Shown: positions 9,701 to 16,181 of the stretch, piece after piece
Position numbering within the stretch: the stretch's first letter is position 1
Layout: each line of letters opens with the position of its first letter
NCBI GenBank assembly: GCA_964504285.1
Contig: CAZDDZ010000053.1
Span: 1-19,173 of the forward strand
Length of the DNA: 19,173 nucleotides
DNA from: Pseudoflavonifractor sp964504285
GTDB taxonomy: Bacteria > Bacillota > Clostridia > Oscillospirales > Oscillospiraceae
Direction: 5' to 3'
The notes under the pieces: model-generated
Database searches by the model: none
The model's input: only the letters and a program-made list of their open reading frames with translations
Told to the model about the DNA's origin: nothing
Made by a program: the position numbers and the translations under genes

Positions 9701-12700
9701 AAACTTCCGTGACTGGGACAAGATTCAGACCTATTGGGCCAACACCGGCAGCGGTCTGGAGCAGCAGGCGGCGGCACTGGCGGCCTTCAGTGCCCGCAGC
9801 GGGCTAACCTTGGTAAGCGCCGAGGCTACCATGGAGAGCCGGGACTATCTGGATGACTTTGACCGCACGTGGGGAGCGCCGGCCACCCGCCTGCGCTCCA
9901 TCGACCCGAATAATGGGCTTTCAAGCTTGCAGACAAACGCATATCCCTTCACTCTGCCGCGGATCACCGACGACGGGGCGTATCTGCTCTACGCCTTCGA
10001 CCAAAACAGCGATGAGCTGACAGACACCCGCATTTACGCCACGGCAAAGGGCGGTAACGGCAAGTATCCCGAGGGCAGCGAGATTACCGCGCCTGACGGA
10101 TTTACAGGCTACGGTGACTCCGACCTGCGTCTGGCGGGCAAGAAAGACTTTGCTGTCGCAGCCTGGATTCGTCAAAATACCGACCCCATGATGGCGGCGG
10201 GGGAGGAAGTCAAGAACAACACCCAAGCCGTGCTCATGAACGCCACCGATATTGTGGCGTCGGTGAACACGGGCGGCGGCTGGGTTTCCACCCGGATTAC
10301 CGATAACGGCACGCCGGATTTGGCTCCCGTGGTGGCCACCAATGGCGGCAAGGCCATCGTGGCGTGGCGCAGCGTCTATTCCGGCGATTCCGATAAGCCC
10401 ATGGACTTTACCGTGCAGGACAACGTACTCTACAAGATTTATAACGGCGCCGCCTGGGGAGAGACTAAGACCCTTTACCCCGGCACCTCCGGCTCTATTA
10501 AGGGCATCGAGGCCGCCATGCTGCCAAGCGGCGAAGCCGCCGTGGTCTATACCCTGGACCGCGCGGGCAAGGGCATCTCCACCGATTATGAAATGGCCTG
10601 CTCCATCGTTAAGGAAAACGGCGACCCGGGCCGTACCATTATGCTGACTAACGACAGCTATGTGGACGAAAACCCACAAATTGCTGCGGTGGAGTGCGGC
10701 GCGGACGACCAGCGGTTTGTAATCGGCTGGTACAGTGTCCGCGACGGCGTGGGGGATATCCGCATGGCGGCGCTGGACAAGGACGGTCTGCCCTCCGCCA
10801 CCTTCCCCGAGTCCCTCAGTCAGATTTCCAAAACCGTCACCATCGGCAACAACTTCCGCTTTGTGGCGGCTGACAAGCTGGAGAATCTGTCCATTATGTG
10901 GGCCCTCACCGGGCAGAACCAGAACGTGGAAGGCGACCGCCTGCTGGCAGTCAAATTCCTGCCCGAGGGCAAGAAAATCGGGCTCTCCGCCGCCATGGAC
11001 GTGGCGACTCTGCCCAAAAACACCGCTCTTGACCACTTTGACGCCTACGTGAGCGACCCCGCCACCAATGAAATTAAGGCGGTTCTTCAAGGTACAGAGT
11101 ACAAGACCGATGTGTTTGATATAATTACGGATGACAATGGCGAAGAAATCAGGGTGCCTAGGGACGAAACCAAGCTCTTTACCGCCACAGAGACCTACAA
11201 GAACACCATGACCCTTTCAGGGCTGTGGGCGGACTATGAAAATCTGGCGGTCAACAGTCTGGTGCCCGTTCAGTTCACCGTCACCAACAGTGGCTTTGAG
11301 ACACTGGAAAAGGTGAAAATTACGCTGGGCAAGTCGGTTAAGGATTTTGAAGTCAACCTTGCCCCCAACGAGAGCGCCACCCTCACCCTATATCACCCCA
11401 CCGGCACGAAAATTGAGAATGTCGGTTACAGCATTGTGCCAACCTTTGGTGCGACAACCCTTAAGGCAACCGCAGGCACCTTCTATTTGGACTACCCCGA
11501 CACGGGAATTGCCGCAATGCAGGTGCTGGATGAGGCTGAGGGAGAGCGGGATTTGCGCCTGACCCTTTACAACGCCGGGGCCGCAAAGCTTGCAGGCTCG
11601 GGGCGCACATTGAAGGTGGCCTTCTACGACAACTCCTTCCTGGAGGGTGAGCCGGTGGCTGTCAACGGCAGTCAAAAGGTCATCTCCATCAGCGGGGATA
11701 AGGAATTGACCCTGGCGGACAACGGAGCCCTCTGTGTGGATGCCACTTTTGATTTGGATGGCTATCTCGACTCGAAAAACCTGAAAGAAAGCGGCGAGAT
11801 TCCCGCCGCCGGTATGCGCCTGTACGCAAAGGTATGGGTAGAGGACAGCGGCAAAGAGCTTCCCGAGTTCCGCTCCGGCAACAACACGGACAGCGTCCAG
11901 CTGGAGAGCCTCTTGACCCGTGCGGGTCAGCCGGTGACCATTACGGTTGCGCAGAATGTAAGCGGCGGCAAGACCACCGCCGACGTGACGGTACGCAACA
12001 ACTCCCTAAAGCCTGTGGACGGCAGCGGCAACGTTACTGCAACCCTGCTGGACAAGAACGGCAGGGTGCTGGAAACGCTGCAAAGCTATCAGCCCCAGAG
12101 CCGCGCCATCAATAACGGTCTTATTACCCTGAATGCCGAGGAGAGCGTAAGTGTGCCCACCTTTGCCTTCCAAGAGGAGGGCGCGTCGGTCAAGGTGACC
12201 TACGGCGAGCTGGTGCTGAACGACGATACTAACGCCGAGCTTGCCTCCCTCTCTGCCACCGGAATCCCGGTGAGGGTAACTGATTTTGCGGTGGATGCAC
12301 AGGACGCGACCAAGTACACCGCCAAGACCGCTACCGCCGCGGCCAGCACCCTGATTGTGGCGGCAGCAAAGGACCCCGGCGCGGCCGTTGTAGTCAACGG
12401 TGTGCCGCTGGCGGCCGGTGGGACAATTCTAAATCTGAGCACAGGCGAAAACACTGTTACGGTTGAGGTTACTGCCCGGAACAACACGGATAAGCGCACC
12501 TATGTGCTCACTGTGGAGCGCACTACCTCCGACCCCAGCAGTGGAATGACCTATGCCATTACCGCTACCGCCGGAGAGGGCGGCGTGATTGCCCCGTCCG
12601 GCAGAAGCCAGGTTGCTATGGGCGGCAGCAAAACCTACACCATCACCCCCCATGAGGGCTATGCCATTGCCGATGTACTGGTGGACGGTGTGAGCGTGGG

Positions 12701-13313
12701 CAAAAAGGCCACCTACACCTTTACAAAGGTGAAGGCAAAGCACACCATTGAGGCACGTTTTGCTCCCATTGTCACAACCTTCCGTGATGTGTCCGCGCAG
12801 AGCTGGTACTTCGACGCCGTGACCTATGCTGCCCAGCATGGCCTGATGGAAGGCACCGGCGATGGTAACTTTACCCCCCTGGGGAATACCAGCCGGGCCA
12901 CGGTTGTCACCGTTCTCTACCGCATAGCGGGCAGTCCTGACGTAAAGACCGAGGCACCATTTACTGATGTGGGCTCCGGCAAGTGGTACTCCGATGCTGT
13001 GGCCTGGGCAGCGGAAACCGGCGTGGCTCAGGGCAGCGAGAGTAAGTTTACCCCCGATGCCGATGTAACGCGCGAGCAGCTGGCACAGTTCCTCTATAAT
13101 TTCGCAAAGCTGCAAAAAGATGATCTTAGCAAAACCAACGATCTGTCAGCCTTTACCGACGCGCCTACCGGCTGGTCCCGCAGTGCGATGCAGTGGGCGG
13201 TAGGAAGCGGACTGATTACCGGCAAGGAGGGCGGTATCCTCGACCCCGGCGGCAAGGCAACCAGGGCAGAGCTTGCGACCATGCTCATGCGCGCAATGTA
13301 CCGGGCCGGATAA
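3705..13313 (+). CDS. Giant secreted multidomain surface protein with three C-terminal SLH domains
   Basis: The product has 3,202 residues. ATG at 3705 is preceded by GGGGAG 8 nt upstream and starts a signal peptide (MKKTVRKLLSLVLVF to about residue 27, cleavage near ALA/AVGN); a longer in-frame reading from 3663 was rejected. In order: a helical N-terminal region (about 30-180); beta-sandwich/Ig-like stretches (about 180-1300), including TFDEPVK near 620 and Big_2-like WSSSDTDIATIDAKTG near 870; a carrier-like beta region (1310-1450); a Gly/Ala-rich helical segment then a Gly-rich beta region GGGFTVGFGGSFGKS (about 1780-1996); repeated beta-propeller-like blades with AWIRQN and AWRSV (about 2076-2460); CARDB-like domains (about 2510-2850); a cadherin-like sandwich (2850-2942); a bacterial repeat domain ITATAGEGGVIAPSG (2948-3023); and SLH domains at about 3025-3075, 3084-3135 and 3147-3201, with TRAT/TREQ/TRAEL-type motifs. 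SLH domains bind pyruvylated cell-wall polysaccharide, so the protein should be wall-anchored. Ligand and role are unknown; adhesion is plausible. Confidence 0.9.
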   Translation: MKKTVRKLLSLVLVFTLLLQISGEALAAVGNLLGNTSAQNNAIYEQLSELTGGTSAEARALLERLGLLDEKGNLDLTASITMDGKPMTVDAVRAMLDDPATDLTKIVSVDGTPVSLSDLKIMLQIEAELARIQSTYFSGKTFGAEATENLNSLMNQIENEGISLYGQTRSAQSPYLSFSYSNREMTLPGNDPEYFRISLEGLGGQPLAQDVSFKVRFQDANARPGTKLTASGSASFSLALGEETTVTIPKGTAAVNITVAVTPGTAPDLCKDTGKHLSYLQFTDGVGVAMDSSLNTGTTFRIVQPCKTDFSWNSMINGLKFRLSDFAKVKADDAVLAENGVLGGTSMSNFVMPVILPRDKVNFDGASKTEKQDINSMLAALDGVDLAQRGISLDIKAEAFFGNLVGLSPRQDAHPLVLGANDIHIDGNICRMHPKTGTTPNITIFAGGNPSLPLSEAPTVQTRVGRNETKPELNAVFALNYPVEPTILETAFNPGNDILEATSGCRVILAAKTTVPEASYVLSNLCDTGLNVRLGLENYVYTTKSLQDYAYSAFKDLSATSRLSAGSDGTVYTATNHFRSYLTSSTVTVTETKAPTVASVAAGRGIYSLGQIVPIQVTFDEPVKCEGLSIVANGVTLSSCACKDKATSGGISAATTHVFHYSVQRGDATQVLVTSVAGGKDVFDNAMNAPTVNYPLTDVTLEACFVKDAVTAAAAAKTPLPPTEAAGGTQLKLTLDQATGYKTKYTNYPAAGKTAPYFARLVGGDGTLIPFQLQETGNTVSAVADTGALSFGTTAKTYTYQIVCHEQKNKVWDTSTYVNTGKTVAVTVNPMVFVNGLTVNDTGDKRELSLTDPYVPTLTVEFTGSPTFKTGAWSSSDTDIATIDAKTGAVTLSGKKLGEVTFTFTADDGALGLTDPSGDAASKVKFATSPTYTVTAGAEAGIVVPKGGDSIVALEKSETQVRWYGNLAQYLDPENTTHVVTYTLEVFEGNWPSDTDFTEKTPIYSVDGLDIGTNSHKIPAEKLTALSVGGTPAYTVRISAPHPRQDVAQNGIKLYTYAYIIVNPIPVTVKLTPPESLYALDSAETSSVSWSIENFKEDTTTATLTVERVDETGVATKVVDGKQIATASGDDSFELAAVPEGELRALYVVTVAAKNASDTAWNTDSYQFYVYNSKALDIVVGEAGAKEDSILLSNRDKNMDSLPGETDAIMALRDQLGLNAPIGINYNDYAWSALKDGIAWSSEDDSKVSLNFKQGGFYEDIRRFGYSTYLPSTTMAIAGLGETDGTEITATHANTGMSTSINVKVESLQNRLYLFQATPMLATTLTYTDGKGTEKTVKTNGQGTLALYEPEGITGPVYFRAVDAGDGDALYLGTLSAQSIRSGEGNTLLFELYPLNSITLRKVARTDLYLKKPDGTPYAGQVTVRGGVYKNGGYCQEAQLGINNSPLKDGKAPQIVTTGADGKLTIQMDVTQFWSSEKGETHQDGKLLKSTDKLEYIFELTGMSGSCPALCYVNGVSPVVIGSRTGEGVVTLEAASKTPQLILTWQQALDKNGDVRNVRYRPDVIGPNEVTPDGTELVSTVLLWGESNLATKDYTVTLLDEFGFQPAAQKSETITYPFSSIPVVRSTLTLTPDSMTKSGWIPEGDPRGLKVQVLKGGALQKEIPTDLKAADLSNAPKLKGETAQNIMVDLTKGSGLGGQDMGSDKNKVLNGLMGLLGDVGGPVDTSNFKMIISPGDDAATFKAFIWAGYNSLGLEDVEYDGNGLSVEKKVLEQDLSLGFGAEDAADLAGGAAKEAAQSGKELASTGKSVSSGGSFGGQLEGYYDALIKFNFKTQKWEIFTLGGGFTVGFGGSFGKSINQMAGPIPITASFELGAAIQLDFKMASRYKVMGDGLEWREGIDSQYVTDFLTTLRINAYFEAFGGVGFDLSIVALKFGIFGKIAVDNSNAFLSRTYLANESLRQLNGQAVKLTGEVGIKFVLKVIGISYEAVLASVGASWSKNFRDWDKIQTYWANTGSGLEQQAAALAAFSARSGLTLVSAEATMESRDYLDDFDRTWGAPATRLRSIDPNNGLSSLQTNAYPFTLPRITDDGAYLLYAFDQNSDELTDTRIYATAKGGNGKYPEGSEITAPDGFTGYGDSDLRLAGKKDFAVAAWIRQNTDPMMAAGEEVKNNTQAVLMNATDIVASVNTGGGWVSTRITDNGTPDLAPVVATNGGKAIVAWRSVYSGDSDKPMDFTVQDNVLYKIYNGAAWGETKTLYPGTSGSIKGIEAAMLPSGEAAVVYTLDRAGKGISTDYEMACSIVKENGDPGRTIMLTNDSYVDENPQIAAVECGADDQRFVIGWYSVRDGVGDIRMAALDKDGLPSATFPESLSQISKTVTIGNNFRFVAADKLENLSIMWALTGQNQNVEGDRLLAVKFLPEGKKIGLSAAMDVATLPKNTALDHFDAYVSDPATNEIKAVLQGTEYKTDVFDIITDDNGEEIRVPRDETKLFTATETYKNTMTLSGLWADYENLAVNSLVPVQFTVTNSGFETLEKVKITLGKSVKDFEVNLAPNESATLTLYHPTGTKIENVGYSIVPTFGATTLKATAGTFYLDYPDTGIAAMQVLDEAEGERDLRLTLYNAGAAKLAGSGRTLKVAFYDNSFLEGEPVAVNGSQKVISISGDKELTLADNGALCVDATFDLDGYLDSKNLKESGEIPAAGMRLYAKVWVEDSGKELPEFRSGNNTDSVQLESLLTRAGQPVTITVAQNVSGGKTTADVTVRNNSLKPVDGSGNVTATLLDKNGRVLETLQSYQPQSRAINNGLITLNAEESVSVPTFAFQEEGASVKVTYGELVLNDDTNAELASLSATGIPVRVTDFAVDAQDATKYTAKTATAAASTLIVAAAKDPGAAVVVNGVPLAAGGTILNLSTGENTVTVEVTARNNTDKRTYVLTVERTTSDPSSGMTYAITATAGEGGVIAPSGRSQVAMGGSKTYTITPHEGYAIADVLVDGVSVGKKATYTFTKVKAKHTIEARFAPIVTTFRDVSAQSWYFDAVTYAAQHGLMEGTGDGNFTPLGNTSRATVVTVLYRIAGSPDVKTEAPFTDVGSGKWYSDAVAWAAETGVAQGSESKFTPDADVTREQLAQFLYNFAKLQKDDLSKTNDLSAFTDAPTGWSRSAMQWAVGSGLITGKEGGILDPGGKATRAELATMLMRAMYRAG

Positions 13314-13369
13314 AAGTGGGCAGTGTGGTGCAGACTTTGAAATTGTAGAAAATATGCACTGCTATAAAC

Positions 13370-13420
13370 AAAACGCAATGGGGCCGCTTCTCGTATGAGG
13401 AAGCGGCCCCATTGCGTTTT
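13370..13420. terminator. Strong terminator after the giant gene
   Basis: A perfect 21-bp stem, AAAACGCAATGGGGCCGCTTC (13370-13390, shown as pairs of A4 to T4 ends) with its complement at 13400-13420, closes a 9-nt loop. The stem ends in TTTT on the plus strand and, by symmetry, on the minus strand. It insulates the giant gene from the recombinase gene. Confidence 0.9.
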
Positions 13421-13431
13421 AATCTTAACCT

Positions 13432-13489
13432 TACCCTCGGCTGACAAAGTGCAATACTCTGCCAACCGAGGGTAGCATATAGTGCAATA
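13432..13489. repeat. Inverted repeat with two AGTGCAATA direct repeats upstream of the recombinase
   Basis: TACCCTCGG (13432-13440) and CCGAGGGTA (13466-13474) form a 9-bp inverted repeat with a 25-nt spacer. AGTGCAATA occurs at 13448-13456 (within one base) and again at 13481-13489, 33 bp apart, about three helical turns. The arrangement could be a binding site for a regulator or for the recombinase. No function can be assigned from sequence. Confidence 0.4.
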
Positions 13490-13513
13490 ACCGCAAAACG
13501 GTAATTGCATGCG

Positions 13514-13626
13514 CTAGATAGTGTTGACGCGAGCGCTCGACCGCCATCTTTTGGCAGTTTATTGCCTTTTCAGGCAAAAAAACTGCTCAAAATCTAGCGA
13601 TCTCAACTCATGTCAGCACTATCTAG
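13514..13626. repeat. 113-bp full-length palindromic repeat (MITE-like), upstream of the recombinase gene
   Basis: CTAGATAGTGTTGAC (13514-13528) and GTCAGCACTATCTAG (13612-13626) match at 14 of 15 positions. An inner stem, GCAGTTTATTGCCT with AGGCAAAAAAACTGC, closes on a TTTC loop near 13568-13571, and all layers share one centre. Its sequence differs from the repeat at 3480-3642, but it has the same design: TA ends, no ORF and a full-length palindrome. It ends about 46 bp before the recombinase ATG and so may affect its promoter or leader. Confidence 0.7.
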
Positions 13627-13671
13627 AATTTTAGTCAGCCATCTGATATTTTGCCGAAAGAGGGTGCGTAT

Positions 13672-15291
13672 ATGACCTTTAAGGTATACAGCAGAAAGTC
13701 CGTCTATACTGGCAAAGGGGAGTCCATCGAAAACCAAATTGAGATGTGTAAGGACTACATTTTTCACAATTATCCTGGTGCGACGGAGCGTGAGATAGAA
13801 GTATATGAGGACGAGGGGTATTCGGGAAAGAGTTTGGATCGACCTGAATTTCAGAAAATGATGGCTGATATAAAACGGGATAAGCCGGATTGCGTGGTGT
13901 GCTATCGGCTTGACCGTATCAGCAGAAATGTGGGCGACTTTGCCTCCTTAATTGAAAAACTGAATGACCGTGAAATAGCGTTCGTCTGCATCAAAGAAAA
14001 ATTTGATACCAGCACCCCTATGGGAAAGGCCATGATGTACATTGCCAGCGTATTTGCCCAGCTGGAACGTGAGACCATTGCCGAGCGCGTCCGGGACAAT
14101 ATGCTTATGCTGGCCAAGCTGGGGCGTTGGCTGGGAGGGACGACCCCGACGGGCTTTGCTTCCGAAAAAGTTCAGGAAGTTATCATGGACGGGAAAATCA
14201 AATCGTCGTGTATGCTGAAAGAAAACCCGGATGAAATTGACGCTATCCACCAGATATATGACCTGTTTTTACGGCTGCGCAGTTTAAACGGGGTCAGAAA
14301 AGAACTTGCCAGGCAGGGTGCAAAGGCAAGAAGCAGCCAAAACTATTCTCTGCCAGGGATTAAAGAAATTTTGCAAAACCCGGTTTACTGCACCGCCGAT
14401 GAGGACGCGTGGAATTACTTTACCCATCACAATGCTGACGTGTGCTTTGACCTGGCGCATACATCCGGGCATCAGGGAATTCTTGCATATAATAAACGAG
14501 ACTATACCAAAGGACATGTCCCCCGTAATCCCATTGAGAAATGGATCATTGCGGCGGGAAAGCACAAGGGGCAGATACCGGGCAAGCAATGGGTGGCGGT
14601 GCAGGAGATATTAGAAGAAAATCGCCATGGACATGAAGTGCGGCCGAATACGCATAACGACTATTCGCTGCTCTCTGGCGCAATTTACTGTAAAAAGTGT
14701 GGAAAGCGGATGTTTGCAAAAAGCCGGAGTGGAGCAAACAGAACCGGCTTCGACTACATATGTCAGGACAAAATGCAGCTCGGCGCAGCTGTCTGCGACT
14801 GCCAAAACCTGGGTGGGCAAAACGCGGATGATACATTGTGTGAATATTTGCTTTCCTATGACAATGAAACTTCAAGCCTGTATCAGCTTTTGGAGCGGCT
14901 GAAGGAGGATGTAAAAAAAACCGACACACAAAATCCCGTGAAAGAGCTGCAACGCCGAATAGACGCTTGCGGCAAGGAAATCGATAATTTGATTGCGGTG
15001 CTGGCGCAGACGGGAGTCAATGCGACGGTGGTAGCAAAAGTCAGCGACCGTGTGACGGAGCTAGGTGAGGAACTGAAAGAACTCCAAGCCGCCAAACATC
15101 AAGCGGAGGCAGGGCTTTACGACAAGGATAATCCCAAGGCGCAGCTCGGTCTAATGGGTTCACTCTTGGCTGATTTTAAGGCAAATGTTCAAGAAATGAG
15201 CATTCATGAAAAGCGAATCATGCTTCGTCTGCTGGTGCAAAAATGTGAGTGGGACGGGGAAAATTTCGATATTTTTATATACGGCGAATAG
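13672..15291 (+). CDS. Large serine recombinase (integrase/excisionase of the element)
   Basis: This 539-residue protein should cut and rejoin attP/attB and attL/attR through a serine-linked intermediate. The resolvase domain (about 1-145) has VYSRKS with catalytic Ser10 and Arg8, YRLDRISR (78-85), DTSTPMGKAM (112-121) and ERETIAER (132-139), so it looks catalytically complete. A recombinase domain starts with LGRWLGGTTPTGF (150-162). A zinc ribbon follows with CKKC (340, 343) and cysteines at 364 and 375/377, then a long coiled coil (about 400-490) and a C-terminal end. ATG at 13672 is chosen over an in-frame TTG at 13651 because a GAGGG site lies 7 nt upstream and the catalytic motif then starts at the usual distance. 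It lies about 40 bp from the attR arm and is the obvious enzyme for this element. It is a different type from the TnpX-like remnants at the left of the window. Confidence 0.92.
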   Translation: MTFKVYSRKSVYTGKGESIENQIEMCKDYIFHNYPGATEREIEVYEDEGYSGKSLDRPEFQKMMADIKRDKPDCVVCYRLDRISRNVGDFASLIEKLNDREIAFVCIKEKFDTSTPMGKAMMYIASVFAQLERETIAERVRDNMLMLAKLGRWLGGTTPTGFASEKVQEVIMDGKIKSSCMLKENPDEIDAIHQIYDLFLRLRSLNGVRKELARQGAKARSSQNYSLPGIKEILQNPVYCTADEDAWNYFTHHNADVCFDLAHTSGHQGILAYNKRDYTKGHVPRNPIEKWIIAAGKHKGQIPGKQWVAVQEILEENRHGHEVRPNTHNDYSLLSGAIYCKKCGKRMFAKSRSGANRTGFDYICQDKMQLGAAVCDCQNLGGQNADDTLCEYLLSYDNETSSLYQLLERLKEDVKKTDTQNPVKELQRRIDACGKEIDNLIAVLAQTGVNATVVAKVSDRVTELGEELKELQAAKHQAEAGLYDKDNPKAQLGLMGSLLADFKANVQEMSIHEKRIMLRLLVQKCEWDGENFDIFIYGE

Positions 15292-15319
15292 GAAGCTGCC
15301 AGTCATCCATTCGCCGTAT
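15279..15319. repeat. Stem-loop across the recombinase stop codon
   Basis: ATACGGCGAAT (15279-15289) and ATTCGCCGTAT (15309-15319) form a perfect 11-bp stem with a 19-nt loop that includes the end of the TAG stop. No T-run follows on the plus strand, so it is a weak terminator at best. It lies 11 bp from the attR arm. It may stabilise the mRNA 3' end or limit read-through into feoB. Confidence 0.5.
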
Positions 15320-15330
15320 TACGGACAGAA

Positions 15331-15372
15331 GTTGCCCTTACAATGGTGGCGCATTTCCCACCCTCATTGCCA
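15331..15372. other. attR: right element junction
   Basis: Element side: GTTGCCCTT (15331-15339), ACAA, TGGTGGCG (15344-15351), CA, then the TT crossover (15354-15355). Chromosomal feoB continues as TCCCACCCTCATTGCC. Together with attL this gives an attP whose arms mirror each other around TT. Confidence 0.8.
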
Positions 15373-16088
15373 TTCTTACCATGTTCTTTGTGGGGGGGAA
15401 CGCGGGGCCGGGTCGGTCGGGAGTATCGGCGCTGCTGCTTACGGGGGTTATCTTGCTGGGAGTGTGTATGACCTTCTGGGTTTCCCGCCTGCTGTCCGGA
15501 ACAATTTTAAAGGGGGTGCCATCCTCCTTTACACTGGAACTACCGCCTTACCGCAAGCCTCAAATCGGTAAGGTCATTGTCCGATCGGTGTTTGACCGCA
15601 CACTCTTTGTGTTGGGGCGGGCGGCGGCAGTGGCGGCTCCGGCGGGGCTTATTATCTGGATTTTTGCAAATGTGCAGGTGGGTGGACTGAGTATTTTGGC
15701 GCACTGCACCGGCTTTTTAGACCCCTTTGCCAGGCTGCTGGGGCTAGACGGTGTCATTTTAATGGCCTTTATTTTGGGCTTTCCTGCCAATGAAATTGTG
15801 CTGCCTATTATCATTATGAGCTATCTGGCCACGGGCAGCCTGAGCGATATGGGTGATTTAAACGCCCTGCGTGACCTGCTGGTGCGCAACGGCTGGACAT
15901 GGCTTACTGCTGTGTGCACCATGCTTTTTTCCCTGATGCACTGGCCCTGCTCCACTACCTGCATGACCATAGGAAAGGAGACAAAAAGCGCCAAGTGGAC
16001 GGTCGTTTCCTTTGCGGTGCCTACGGTAATTGGAATGGTAGTTTGCTTTTTGGTGGCGTCGGTGTCAAGGCTGCTGGGGATTATATAA
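15356..16088 (+). pseudogene. feoB: feoB, C-terminal membrane part right of the insertion
   Basis: The frame continues FPTLIAILTMFFVGGNAG and runs 245 residues to TAA at 16086-16088. It contains several hydrophobic segments, the second Gate region (IFANVQVGGLSILAHCTGFL, GFPANEIVLPIIIMSYL) and the family's SLMHWPCSTTCMTIGKETKS near the end. These are the C-terminal permease helices of short-type FeoB. There is no start codon or ribosome binding site of its own at the junction. The frame is open upstream only because it crosses the recombinase 3' end out of frame. With the 2785-2964 fragment it forms one interrupted gene. The absence of stops in this part suggests the insertion or inactivation is not very old. 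Confidence 0.88.
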
Positions 16089-16132
16089 AAAGTTGCAGAT
16101 TGCCGCAGCTCCCCTTTTGCTAAACCAATAAA

Positions 16133-16167
16133 ACAGTGTCCCGAACCAAGTCGGTTCGGGACACTGT
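16133..16167. terminator. Bidirectional terminator between feoB and the reductase gene
   Basis: ACAGTGTCCCGAACC (16133-16147) pairs perfectly with GGTTCGGGACACTGT (16153-16167) around AAGTC. On the minus strand it is followed by TTTTATTGG, so it mainly ends the leftward reductase transcript; on the plus strand it can end the feoB transcript. Confidence 0.85.
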
Positions 16168-16181
16168 AAAAGCTTATTTAC

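Larger units (their letters stand above)
2963..15355 (+). mobile_element. 12.4-kb serine-recombinase element inserted in feoB, carrying a giant SLH surface protein
   Basis: The element is bounded by TT crossover dinucleotides at 2963-2964 (attL) and 15354-15355 (attR), giving a unit of 12,391 bp. Three facts support these limits. First, the flanks are two consecutive parts of one FeoB protein, and joining them across TT gives CGT TTT CCC ACC CTC, which reads R-F-P-T-L in frame. Second, joining the element ends gives a symmetric 48-bp attP. Third, the large serine recombinase gene lies next to attR, as is usual for such elements. Contents from left to right: a 66-residue leftward ORF, operator-like palindromes, a possible 31-residue ORF, a 163-bp palindromic repeat, the giant gene, a terminator, a 113-bp palindromic repeat and the recombinase gene. 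No conjugation, replication or resistance genes are visible, so it would move between cells only with help. Confidence 0.85.

Noticed and set aside
15249..15355. A new start for the right-hand feoB frame inside the recombinase gene
   Set aside because: This stretch overlaps the recombinase 3' end in another frame and has no FeoB similarity before FPTLIA. It is chance open frame.
2962..15359. A 6-bp direct repeat, TTTCCC, as the element boundary or a transposase target duplication
   Set aside because: TTTCCC occurs at 2962-2967 and 15354-15359, but aligning on it shifts feoB out of frame and makes the attP arms asymmetric by one base. The TT register satisfies both tests.
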